Below are positions 1-7,089 of a stretch of 53,378 nt of DNA, in pieces. Under the pieces are notes generated by a model, which saw only the letters and a program-made list of their open reading frames with translations, did no database searches and was not told the DNA's origin. The DNA lies in contig NZ_JAFLDT010000019.1 in assembly GCF_017302315.1 (NCBI RefSeq), forward strand, positions 1 through 53,378, written 5' to 3'. Position numbers and translations under genes: made by a program. The DNA is from Zoogloea sp. Lineage in GTDB: Bacteria; Pseudomonadota; Gammaproteobacteria; Burkholderiales; Rhodocyclaceae. Positions within the stretch are counted from its first letter, which is position 1. Every line of letters starts with the position of its first letter.

Positions 1-2
1 TG

Positions 3-926
3 ATCTGCCTGATCTCCGGCGGCGGCTCGGCCCTGCTGCCGCTGCCGGGGGAGGGCGTCAGCCTGGAGGATAAGCAGGCCATCAACCGGGCCCTGCTCAA
101 GTCCGGCGCCACCATCTCGGAGATGAACTGCGTGCGCCGCCACCTCTCGGCCATCAAGGGCGGGCGCCTGGCGGCGGCCTGCCACCCGGCCCGGGTGCTC
201 AATCTGCTGATCTCCGACGTGCCCGGCGACAACCCCATGGACATCGCCTCCGGCCCCACCGTGGCCGACCCCACCACCTGCGCCGATGCGCTGGAGATCG
301 TCCGCCGCTACGCCATCGACCTGCCGGCTGGCGCCCGCGCCCTGCTGGAGAGCGGCCGGGGTGAGACGGTGAAGCCGGGCGACCCGCGCCTGGAGGGCGT
401 CGAGACCCACCTGATCGCCACCCCCCAGATGGCCCTGGAGGCCGCCGCCGAGGTGGCCCGTGTGGCCGGCATCACCCCCGTGCTGCTGGGCGACAGCATC
501 GAGGGCGAGGCCCGTGACGTGGGCAAGGTGATGGCCGCCATCGCCCTGCAGGTCAAGCGCCACGGCCAGCCGGTGGCGGCACCCTGCGTGCTGCTCTCCG
601 GCGGCGAAACCACCGTCACCGTGCGCGGCAACGGCCGCGGCGGGCGCAACGTGGAGTTCCTGCTGTCCCTGGCCGTGGCCCTGGACGGCGCCGCCGGCAT
701 CCACGCCGTGGCCGGCGACACCGATGGGGTGGACGGCCTGGAGGAGGTCGCCGGTGCGCTGATCGCCCCCGACACCCTGTCCCGCGCCTGGGCGAAGGGC
801 ATTCGCCCCCGGGACAGCCTCGACAACAACGACGGCCACGGCTTCTTCGAGGCCCTGGGCGACAGCCTCGTCACGGGGCCGACCCTCACCAACGTCAACG
901 ACTTCCGCGCCATCCTGATTAGCTGA
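3..926 (+). CDS. Glycerate 2-kinase (MOFRL family), 5' end outside window
   Basis: The frame is open from base 3, so the N-terminus lies outside the window. The visible part starts in a glycine-rich ISGGGSALLPLP segment and continues with LISDVPGDNPMDIASGPTVA, typical of the GckA/TtuD glycerate kinase family. The C-terminal MOFRL domain is recognised by LSGGETTVTVRGNGRGGRN, AGDTDGVDG and the closing GHGFFEALGDSLVTGPTLTN. The family phosphorylates D-glycerate to 2-phosphoglycerate in glyoxylate or tartrate degradation. Older annotations call it hydroxypyruvate reductase (TtuD), so that label may appear. It ends normally, and the next gene on the same strand is a decayed LysR regulator. That regulator might once have controlled it, but this is only suggested by position. 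Confidence 0.9.
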   Translation: MCLISGGGSALLPLPGEGVSLEDKQAINRALLKSGATISEMNCVRRHLSAIKGGRLAAACHPARVLNLLISDVPGDNPMDIASGPTVADPTTCADALEIVRRYAIDLPAGARALLESGRGETVKPGDPRLEGVETHLIATPQMALEAAAEVARVAGITPVLLGDSIEGEARDVGKVMAAIALQVKRHGQPVAAPCVLLSGGETTVTVRGNGRGGRNVEFLLSLAVALDGAAGIHAVAGDTDGVDGLEEVAGALIAPDTLSRAWAKGIRPRDSLDNNDGHGFFEALGDSLVTGPTLTNVNDFRAILIS

Positions 927-992
927 CGCAGCCGTGGGCTTGAATTCACTCGACCAGAACACGCCCCATCAACCTCTCACCCGGAGACCGCC

Positions 993-1257
993 ATGGGCCG
1001 CTACGCCGAACTGCGCTGGCCGAAAAGGGCAGCTTCGCCGCCGCCGCCCTGATCGAGCAGGTCTCTCCAGTCGTCATGGGGCGCCGCCACGTGGCCCCCC
1101 ACGGCCCCGGCTTCCAGGCCCTGCACCCGGACATCAAGCTGTCCTTCGACCTCACCGACAGCGTGGTGGACCTGGTGCGCGAAGGCTACGACATGGGCAT
1201 CCGCATCGGCGAATTCACCGACCCCAACTACGTGGCCGTGCGCCTCTACCCTAACTT
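993..1257 (+). pseudogene. LysR-family regulator remnant (deletions, frameshift, no C-terminus)
   Basis: A plausible start (ATG at 993 behind GGAGACCGCC) reads MGRYAELR. The protein then continues in another frame as ALAEKGSFAAAA, the usual beginning of a LysR helix-turn-helix, so a few bases have been lost near 1014. In that second frame IEQVSPVVMGRR is followed directly by HVAPHGPGFQALHPDIKLSF and LTDSVVDLVREGYDMGIRIG. These belong to the effector-binding domain, so the second half of the HTH, the linker helix and part of the effector domain are deleted. Similarity stops at VAVRLYPN, about 20 bp before the end of the convergent Fic remnant. Roughly 80 of about 300 residues survive, so a working regulator is not possible. 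Confidence 0.8.
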
Positions 1258-1274
1258 GAACCAGACTCACCCAA

Positions 1275-2028
1275 TCACCCCACCAACTCATACCCCGTAC
1301 TCCGCCCACCCCCCGCAGCCTTCCGCAGCACCCCCAATTCCAGCAACTGCGTGATATTCCGCAATGCCGTGTCCGGCGATCACTTGGCGATGGCCGCCCA
1401 TTTGCTGCTGGTGAGCTTGCCGTCGAACCCGTCGAGCAGCTTGATTTGACGCTCGTTCAGGCGCACCTCCACCCAGCGTTGCCAGAAGCGAGCTTTCAGC
1501 AGCACGTCATCCAGGGTGGTCTGGGCGCTGGCAATGGCTTGACCCAGGGTGTTCAGGAACCACGTCAGCCAGCCGGTCACGTCCAGCGTGCCTTTCTGGG
1601 TCCGTTCGAGCACTGCGTAGTAGTCCTTGCGCTCCCGCTGGATCTGCGCGGACAGGCTGTAGAAGCGTTGGGGGCTGCCATCGGCGCGGGCCAGGAAGTG
1701 GTCGCCCACGGCGCGGGCGATGCGTCCGTTGCCGTCGTCAAAGGGGTGCAGGGTGACGAACCAGAGGTGTGCCAGCCCGGCCTTGATGAGTGTGGGTTCG
1801 CCGGTTTCGGCATTGGCCCAGGTCAGAAAGCGCTCGATTTCGGCGGGAAGCCTGTCGGCGGGTGGGGCTTGAAAGTGGTCCTTCCGCCTGATTCCATGCC
1901 CGGAGACGACCTGCATGGGGCCATCGGCATCGGTGCGCCACTGGCTTTTGGCGATCCGGGTCATGCCGGAGTAGCCAGTCGGGCCAGTCGTCGTCCTGCC
2001 AGATGTAGAGGTTTTCTCCGCTGTTCAT
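1275..2028 (-). pseudogene. Fic-family protein remnant (internal deletion, frameshift, in-frame stop)
   Basis: From ATG 2028 the start MNSGENLYIWQDDDWPDW matches the N-terminus of DUF4172/Fic proteins. Near 1975 it jumps, with a frame change, to GYSGMTRIAKSQWR in the middle of the Fic domain. About 130 codons are therefore missing, including the region that normally carries the inhibitory S/T-x-x-x-E-G/N helix. The catalytic loop LHPFDDGNGRIAR is intact (about 1740-1700). The frame stops at TGA 1380-1382 after KWAAIAK. Reading through it continues for 34 codons as SPDTALRNITQLLELGVL and GGGRSTGYELVG, the normal C-terminal winged helix, to the true stop at 1275-1277. Fic enzymes transfer AMP to proteins; this copy is broken in three ways. 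Confidence 0.85.
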
Positions 2029-2141
2029 GCGGAGATTAAACGCCCGATTCTCCGCAGCGGCAAGTGATTCTCCGTGTTGCGTGCGGTGAATGTGCCTGCC
2101 TTTTCCAGCGCCGTCTTCATGGGGGGGAAGGGGTAGGGACT

Positions 2142-2303
2142 GTGGGGGCGACTTCAGTCGCCCGCGGACTTTGATCAAGGGTGTGCCGGTGATCAATGCG
2201 TGGATGGGCGACTGAAGTCGCCCCTACAAGTCGCCCCTATGAGTCGACTCTGTGGAGAGGCCGCGTCGATCGTCAGACGACGCGTCAAACGGAGGAAATC
2301 AGG
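2142..2303. repeat. REP-type repeat pair with conserved tail, copy A
   Basis: Two inverted REP units face each other: one at 2142-2163 (GTGG followed by GGGCGACTTCAGTCGCCC) and its reverse complement at 2206-2227, which read on the minus strand is preceded by GTAG. Each unit can fold by itself, and the pair forms a larger hairpin. The spacer carries TGATCAAGGGTGTGCC. A tail at 2272-2303 (core GACGCGTCAAACGGAGGAAA) is shared with copy C near 25.46 kb, which lies in the opposite orientation. A GTAG tetranucleotide before an imperfect palindrome is the hallmark of REP sequences mobilised by RAYT (TnpA-REP) transposases. The gene-free stretch 2029-2359 holds only this element. Confidence 0.75.
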
Positions 2304-2359
2304 ATGAACTCGACCCCGTAAGGGAGTCGAGTCGGTTGTGCTCAAGGGCAGGCCTGGCC

Positions 2360-3010
2360 TCAGTCCGGTTTGCGCGCCACCATGCCGATCAGGGCGGAGC
2401 GGCCGCGGTGGCCGCTGCCTTCGGCGATGTCTTCCTCGTACTCGACGAGTTCTTCTATCACCCAGTCGGCGAAGGCGTCATGCAGGGTCTCCGGGGTGTA
2501 CAGGTTTTCGATGGCGGAGGGGCCGCCGGTGCGGTATTCGTGCTGCTTCGGGGTGTAGCCCTGCAGCAGGATGCGGCCGCCGGGGCGGGTGAGCTGCTTC
2601 ATCACCTCGAACTGGCGCTCACGCCATTCCGGCCCGACGAACTGGATGAAGATGCCCACCACCCAGTCGAAGGCATCGTGCAATTCGGCGGGCGGCCAGC
2701 CGGGGGCGAGCATGTCCACCTGCATGAAGCGCACGTCCATCTTGCGCCCCGCGGCCAGGCGCCGGGCCTTCTCGACGGCGACGGCGGAGATCTCGATGGC
2801 GGTCACATCCAGACCCTGCTCGGCCAGCCACACCGAGTTGCGGCCTTCCCCGTCGGCGACCGACAGGGCGGTGCGGCCACTCTCCAGCAGGGTCGCCCGG
2901 TGGGCAAGAAATCGGTTCGGCTCGGTGCCGAACAGGTATTCCTCGCCGGCATCCCGATAGCGGGTGCTCCACAGTGTCTCCTGACTCATGGGTTGATCCT
3001 CATTGTTCAT
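2360..3010 (-). CDS. Class I SAM-dependent methyltransferase
   Basis: A 216-residue Rossmann-type methyltransferase of the TehB/thiopurine methyltransferase-like group. Motif I is degenerate (ALSVADGEGRNSVWLAEQG, about 48-66), followed by the acidic strand VTAIEIS and the post-motif QVDMLAPGWP. The start FGTEPNRFL resembles small-molecule methyltransferases, and the substrate cannot be named. The ATG at 3010 overlaps the stop of the upstream hydrolase (ATGA), which suggests translational coupling. A second ATG at 2989 (MSQETLW) has its own GAGG eight bases upstream and could be the main start. There is no signal peptide, so it should be cytoplasmic. Confidence 0.85.
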   Translation of the reverse strand: MNNEDQPMSQETLWSTRYRDAGEEYLFGTEPNRFLAHRATLLESGRTALSVADGEGRNSVWLAEQGLDVTAIEISAVAVEKARRLAAGRKMDVRFMQVDMLAPGWPPAELHDAFDWVVGIFIQFVGPEWRERQFEVMKQLTRPGGRILLQGYTPKQHEYRTGGPSAIENLYTPETLHDAFADWVIEELVEYEEDIAEGSGHRGRSALIGMVARKPD

Positions 3011-3945
3011 TGGGCGTGAGCTCCCTCTCCGGGAGCGTGATTGACATCCGGATACCCCGCCAAAGGCAGGACATCCGGGTGTAGGGACAGGGGCGCGAGC
3101 GCTCGGTTCAGAAAATCGATCACCTCGGCCATGACGCTGTCGAGCTCGCTGCAGTCATCGTGGCCGCCTGGCAGGAGGAACAGGCTCACCGCTTCGCTCT
3201 TGCGACCGGCATGGATGGCCCGCGCGTCGTCGGCGGGAACCACCTGGTCGTCGGTGCCGTGGATCAGCAGCACCGGGCAGTGGATCAGGCCGATGGTGTG
3301 GCCGGGGGCGATGTCGTCGAAGCGCCGGCCGATGGTGCGCTGCACGTACCACAGGATGTAGGCGCCCAGGGGAAAGTGGGGAATGTGCATCGATCGCAGC
3401 CAGCGCCGCATCATGGTGGCGGGGTGGGCGAAGGCGGCCAGGCTCACCACGCCCGCCACGGAGGGGGTTCGGGAGGCCATCAGCAGCGCCGCCCCGGCGC
3501 CAACCGAGTGGCCGATGACGCCGAGCCGACGGGCATCCACCTCGGGGCGGGCCTGCAGCCAATTCACCGCGCTGGTGAGGTCTTCGGCAAAACGCGGCAG
3601 GGAGGCGAAGCTGTCGCCGTCACTGCGCCCGTGGCAGCGCGCGTCGAAGAACAGAATTGCGAAGCCTGCCTCGTGCAGCGGGCGGGCCAGGGGCAGCATC
3701 ATCTGCGCATTGCCGCCCCAGCCATGGAGCACCGCCACGGCCGGGGCCCGCGGGTCTGCGGGGATGAACCAGCCGAAGAGGGACTTGCCCCCGGCGCCCG
3801 GAATGGTCACGGCTTCCCAGGGCAGGCCGTCGGGCGCCGCCGTCTCCACCACCCGCGGCGCAGCCAGGCCTTTTCGGATCAGCAGGTTGAGCCCGAGCAC
3901 CGCGAGCACGGCAAGGGCAGGGAGCAGGATGGGGGCCAGGGGCAT
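3007..3945 (-). CDS. Alpha/beta hydrolase with N-terminal membrane anchor
   Basis: 312 residues. A hydrophobic N-terminus (LPALAVLAVLGLNLLIRKG, about 8-26) should act as a membrane anchor or uncleaved signal. The fold is shown by HGWGGNAQMM (oxyanion region, near 74), the nucleophile elbow GHSVGAGAAL (Ser near 145), the acid strand HGTDDQVVP and the late histidine GGHDD. It resembles the BAAT/prolyl oligopeptidase-like hydrolases often called alpha/beta fold hydrolase or YqkD-like; the substrate is unknown. It overlaps the downstream methyltransferase gene by four bases and is divergent from a MarR regulator gene that may control it. Confidence 0.85.
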   Translation of the reverse strand: MPLAPILLPALAVLAVLGLNLLIRKGLAAPRVVETAAPDGLPWEAVTIPGAGGKSLFGWFIPADPRAPAVAVLHGWGGNAQMMLPLARPLHEAGFAILFFDARCHGRSDGDSFASLPRFAEDLTSAVNWLQARPEVDARRLGVIGHSVGAGAALLMASRTPSVAGVVSLAAFAHPATMMRRWLRSMHIPHFPLGAYILWYVQRTIGRRFDDIAPGHTIGLIHCPVLLIHGTDDQVVPADDARAIHAGRKSEAVSLFLLPGGHDDCSELDSVMAEVIDFLNRALAPLSLHPDVLPLAGYPDVNHAPGEGAHAQ

Positions 3946-4034
3946 CGGGGTGAGGGCGTCTTCAGGGTGTGGCGATGTGTGTGCAACTTCATCTGCCGCG
4001 GCGCTGCCGGCTTTCGCGAATAGATGGATATCAA

Positions 4035-4040
4035 TATAAT
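4035..4040 (+). promoter_or_regulatory. Perfect TATAAT -10 element in the MarR/hydrolase divergent region
   Basis: An AT-rich island (4024-4043) in GC-rich DNA contains an exact TATAAT. Its expected transcription start (about 4047) is at the ATG at 4048 of the MarR gene, so the message could be leaderless. No good -35 hexamer is present 16-18 bp upstream. The complementary strand offers overlapping TATATT and TAAAAT for the divergent hydrolase gene. A regulator bound here could silence both directions. Confidence 0.45.
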
Positions 4041-4047
4041 TTTACCC

Positions 4048-4554
4048 ATGAACGCGACTTCCCCCGCCACCCTTTCAGACGGCGCACCCACCGATACGCT
4101 CGCCTTTGCCGTCCTCAAGCAGTTTCGCCTGATCTACGGTTCGGTCAAGCAGCATTTTCGTGAAGTCGAAAATAGCTGCGGTGTGTCGGGGTCGCAATTG
4201 TGGCTGCTCCACGAGATCGCCCACACCCCGGGCGTGGGGGTGTCGGCCTTGGCCGAGCGTCTGTCCATCCACCAGTCCACCTGCAGTCAGCTGGTGGATA
4301 AGCTCGAAACCCGCGGGCTGGTGAGCAAGCAGCGGCGCCAGGATGATCAGCGCCGGGTGGGCCTGCTACTCACCGACAAGGCCGCCGCCGTCCTTGTCGC
4401 CGCCCCCGGGCCGGTGGAGGGCGTGCTGCCCCAGGCCCTGCAGGGCCTGCCCGATGACACCCTGCAGCAGCTCCACGCCAGCCTGGCCGACGTCATCGCC
4501 CAGCTGATGGTCCGCGACGAGCGCAGCGCCGACAGGCCCCTCGCCGACCTCTAG
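4048..4554 (+). CDS. MarR-family transcriptional regulator
   Basis: 168 residues from ATG 4048; an upstream in-frame ATG at 4024 would place the TATAAT inside the coding region and has no ribosome binding site. The winged helix-turn-helix is clear: GSQLWLLHEIAHTPGVGVSA, then LSIHQSTCSQLVDKLETRGL as the recognition region, and KQRRQDDQRRVGLLLTDKA as the wing with its D-x-R core. MarR proteins bind DNA as dimers and usually repress their own gene and a divergent neighbour in response to phenolics or oxidants. Here the neighbours are a hydrolase-methyltransferase pair (divergent) and an AhpD-like gene (downstream). The ligand is not deducible. Confidence 0.88.
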   Translation: MNATSPATLSDGAPTDTLAFAVLKQFRLIYGSVKQHFREVENSCGVSGSQLWLLHEIAHTPGVGVSALAERLSIHQSTCSQLVDKLETRGLVSKQRRQDDQRRVGLLLTDKAAAVLVAAPGPVEGVLPQALQGLPDDTLQQLHASLADVIAQLMVRDERSADRPLADL

Positions 4555-4566
4555 CCGGTCTCCACT

Positions 4567-4587
4567 CACTCCGCCGGAGTGCGTTTT
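4567..4587 (+). terminator. Probable intrinsic terminator after the MarR gene
   Basis: CACTCC-GCC-GGAGTG hairpin followed by CGTTTT, 12 bp after the MarR stop codon. The stem is short (6 bp) and the T-run has four bases, so termination may be partial. Confidence 0.45.
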
Positions 4588-4687
4588 CCGCCAACCCGGT
4601 TGCACATCCTGCCGATCTGCAGCGGGGGCCGCCGGGGCATGGTGTTGCGCCGCTACACTGGCCGCACAACAACACCTGGAGACAGCC

Positions 4688-5269
4688 ATGAGCACCCTTC
4701 CCGTCAGCCGCTACCCCGTTCCCGAACTCGCCAACCTGCCCGCCGACATCCGCGACAAGATCCTCGCCGTGCAGGAGAAGGCTGGCTTCGTGCCCAACGT
4801 CTTCCTCACCCTGGCCCACCGGCCGGCCGAGTTCCGCGCCTTCTTCGCCTACCACGATGCCCTCATGGAAAAGGATGAAGGCCTCACCAAGGCCGAGCGC
4901 GAGATGATCGTGGTGGCCACCTCCGGCGCCAACAACTGCCTGTACTGCGTGGTCGCCCACGGCGCCATCCTGCGCATCCGCGCCAAGAACCCCCGGGTTG
5001 CCGACCAGCTGGCCACCAACTACCGCAAGGCCGAGATCACCCCGCGCCAGCGCGCCATGCTCGACTTCGCCATGAAGCTCGCCCTGGATTCGGGCGCTGT
5101 CGGTGACGAAGACATCGCCGCCGTGAAGGCCCACGGCTTCGACGACGAGGCGGTGTGGGACATCGGCGCCATCACCGCCTTCTTCGCCATGAGCAACCGC
5201 CTGGCCAACCTCACCGGCATGCGGCCGAACGATGAGTTCTTCCTGATGGGGCGGCTGCCGAAGGGCTGA
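4688..5269 (+). CDS. Peroxidase-related enzyme, AhpD/carboxymuconolactone decarboxylase family
   Basis: 193 residues, all-alpha. The AhpD core is seen as LTKAEREMIVVATSGANNC followed by the redox pair in CLYCVVAHG (CxxC with a histidine four residues later, about 82-89). The C-terminal VWDIGAITAFFAMSNRLANL is typical of the uncharacterised peroxidase-related subfamily. In AhpD the two cysteines and the histidine reduce peroxides using lipoyl or thiol donors; the donor here is unknown. A GGAGACAGCC ribosome binding site precedes the ATG. It lies downstream of the MarR gene in the same direction, behind a weak terminator, so an oxidant-responsive pairing is possible but not shown. Confidence 0.85.
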   Translation: MSTLPVSRYPVPELANLPADIRDKILAVQEKAGFVPNVFLTLAHRPAEFRAFFAYHDALMEKDEGLTKAEREMIVVATSGANNCLYCVVAHGAILRIRAKNPRVADQLATNYRKAEITPRQRAMLDFAMKLALDSGAVGDEDIAAVKAHGFDDEAVWDIGAITAFFAMSNRLANLTGMRPNDEFFLMGRLPKG

Positions 5270-5369
5270 GGGCGCGGCCAACCGGAGAGCCCGGTGTAAA
5301 TGGATGTCGTGTTTGAGGCCAAGAACCTGCGCCGTATGGCGCGGCTTGCCCAGGTCTCTTCGCTGCCGA

Positions 5370-5396
5370 AATTGTCGCGTCACTGATGCGACAATT
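5370..5396. other. Perfect 9-bp inverted repeat in intergenic DNA
   Basis: AATTGTCGC and GCGACAATT are separated by eight bases. No T-run follows, so it is either a weak terminator for the AhpD-like gene or a binding site for a dimeric regulator upstream of the J-domain-like gene. The gap 5270-5560 otherwise shows only a TAAAAT hexamer at 5503-5508 that could be a -10 box. Confidence 0.4.
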
Positions 5397-5560
5397 GGGC
5401 TGTACTCACTTCCTGTGACTGCTGCCGCTCAAGGCGGAACGGGAGCAGCGCCTGCATGGGGCGCTGGTAAATGGCCGAGCCGAAGGCCCCCCTGGCGTGC
5501 GGTAAAATTCGGGCTGCACCGTCACAACACACCAGCCCCTTCGTCTTCGCTTGCCCGACC

Positions 5561-6670
5561 ATGCCTCCGTCGTCCCGCACCCGCGCCCTTTCCCCCAGCC
5601 TGGTCCTCACGAGCAGTGCGCCGCTCAGCAAGGAGCAGAAGGCGTTCAATACCCTGATCAAGAAGATCGACGCCCGGCGCGCCGAACTGACCGACTGGGG
5701 TCAGGAGATCGTGCAGTTCAGACAGCGGTATGTCAGCGATCTGTTGCCCCTGCAGGACGAGGAAGCGGATCAGCACATCCAGCTCGCCCGACGCCTGGAC
5801 CTCGCCCATGGGCAGAAGGGGGTGACGAAGGGCGAGAAGCGCAAGCTGTCCGTCTTGATTACCCAGCTTGCCCAGTTCATCCTCGGTCGCAGGGAGGATG
5901 ACGAGGTCAAGGCCTTGTACAACCGGCACAGCCAGTCCGACTTCGATGAGGAGGAGGCTGAACAGTTGGACGGCATGAAGTCCATGCTGGAGGAGATGCT
6001 GGGTGTGGAGCTCGGCGACGATGTCGACCTGAGCTCACCGGATGAGGTGGTACGGCGGATACAGCAGCAGTTTGAGGCCCAGGGAGAAGCCGGGCAGGCC
6101 GAGCCCAAGCCACGCAAGAAGACCGCCAAACAACTGGCGCGGGAGGCGCATCAGGAGGCGGAAGAGAAGCAGATGAGCCAGTCGATCCGGGAGGTCTATC
6201 GCAAGCTGGCCAGCGCGCTGCACCCCGACCGGGAGCCGGACCCCATTGAGCGCGAGCGCAAGACCGCGCTGATGCAGCGGGCCAATGAGGCCTACGAGAA
6301 AGGCAATCTGCTGCAACTGCTTGAACTGCAGCTCCAGCTCGAACACATTGACCAGGCCCACCTGGCGACGCTTGGAGGGGAGCGGCTCAAGCACTACATC
6401 AAGATCCTGAAGGGTCAGCTGGAAGAGCTGGAGATGGAGATCCTGCACGTCGAGCATGGCTTCATCGCCGAGTTTGGCCTGTCGCCCTTCGAGAAGATCC
6501 GCCCGAAAGACCTCATGGCAATTCTGCAGGCCGACTTGGCGCAGTGTGAGTGCAGCATCCGGCAGGCCAAGGCCGACCTGGACATGACCAACGATCCGAA
6601 GCAGCTCAAGGCGTGGCTCAAGACGGTCTCCTTGCGCCAGCAGCGTGCCCCGGATTTCGACTTCTTCTGA
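5561..6670 (+). CDS. J-domain-like protein with coiled coils
   Basis: 369 residues from ATG 5561; an ATG at 5471 is in frame but would cover the probable promoter. The middle carries a J-domain-like segment, SIREVYRKLASALHPDREPD, with the HPD tripeptide that in DnaJ stimulates the DnaK ATPase, followed by MQRANEAYEKGNLLQLLELQ. On both sides the sequence is rich in charged residues and leucine (LKGQLEELEMEILHVEHG), so long helices or coiled coils are likely. The usual DnaJ Gly/Phe region and zinc fingers are absent. Proteins of this type are annotated as molecular chaperone DnaJ in proteobacteria, with no known client. It appears monocistronic. Confidence 0.75.
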   Translation: MPPSSRTRALSPSLVLTSSAPLSKEQKAFNTLIKKIDARRAELTDWGQEIVQFRQRYVSDLLPLQDEEADQHIQLARRLDLAHGQKGVTKGEKRKLSVLITQLAQFILGRREDDEVKALYNRHSQSDFDEEEAEQLDGMKSMLEEMLGVELGDDVDLSSPDEVVRRIQQQFEAQGEAGQAEPKPRKKTAKQLAREAHQEAEEKQMSQSIREVYRKLASALHPDREPDPIERERKTALMQRANEAYEKGNLLQLLELQLQLEHIDQAHLATLGGERLKHYIKILKGQLEELEMEILHVEHGFIAEFGLSPFEKIRPKDLMAILQADLAQCECSIRQAKADLDMTNDPKQLKAWLKTVSLRQQRAPDFDFF

Positions 6671-6729
6671 GGCTGGATGCTGGCGGAAAGGGGGGACGGG
6701 CGCTGCCGGTGGATCCTCTCCCTGGCTCC

Positions 6730-6966
6730 CTAGACGGCAAGAAAAGATGAACCACTCTCCTTCTTCACCCACTCTTCGTCACTCTTGACGTGCTTTTCGG
6801 CCCTCTGGGCGAGCTTGATGGCAATGGCGATTGACCGTTCGACGAGCGCATCTTCGTTGGCCGCGCTCAGTTCAACCTTCTGGATCAAGCCGGCGAAGAT
6901 GGTGGCGGACATGCTCGCCACGACCGATTCGCTATGTTGCAGATGCAGGAATTCTTCATTGGCCAT
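6730..6966 (-). CDS. Small conserved-looking hypothetical protein
   Basis: 78 residues from ATG 6966, chosen because GGAG lies eight bases upstream; an in-frame extension to 7029 lacks such a site. The sequence MANEEFLHLQHSESVVASMS followed by long amphipathic helices (LVERSIAIAIKLAQRAEKHV) suggests a soluble helical protein. No motif is recognised and there is no signal peptide. It is convergent with the J-domain-like gene and divergent from the lipoprotein gene at 7090. Similar small proteins are seen near phage- or stress-related genes, but nothing here supports a function. Confidence 0.65.
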   Translation of the reverse strand: MANEEFLHLQHSESVVASMSATIFAGLIQKVELSAANEDALVERSIAIAIKLAQRAEKHVKSDEEWVKKESGSSFLAV

Positions 6967-7089
6967 GGGTGATTCTCCGGTTTGATTGAAAGACGGCTGA
7001 CGCTGCCACAGTATGCGCCTTGACTGCAAGCTCGCCGGTGCGTTGCAGGCGCGTGCTCAAGCGGCGCTGAAGTCCCGTATCATTTTTCG

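Noticed and set aside
2142-2303. CRISPR repeat or IS end
   Set aside because: Only two inverted units with one spacer, no regular array, and no transposase remnants; REP structure explains it better.
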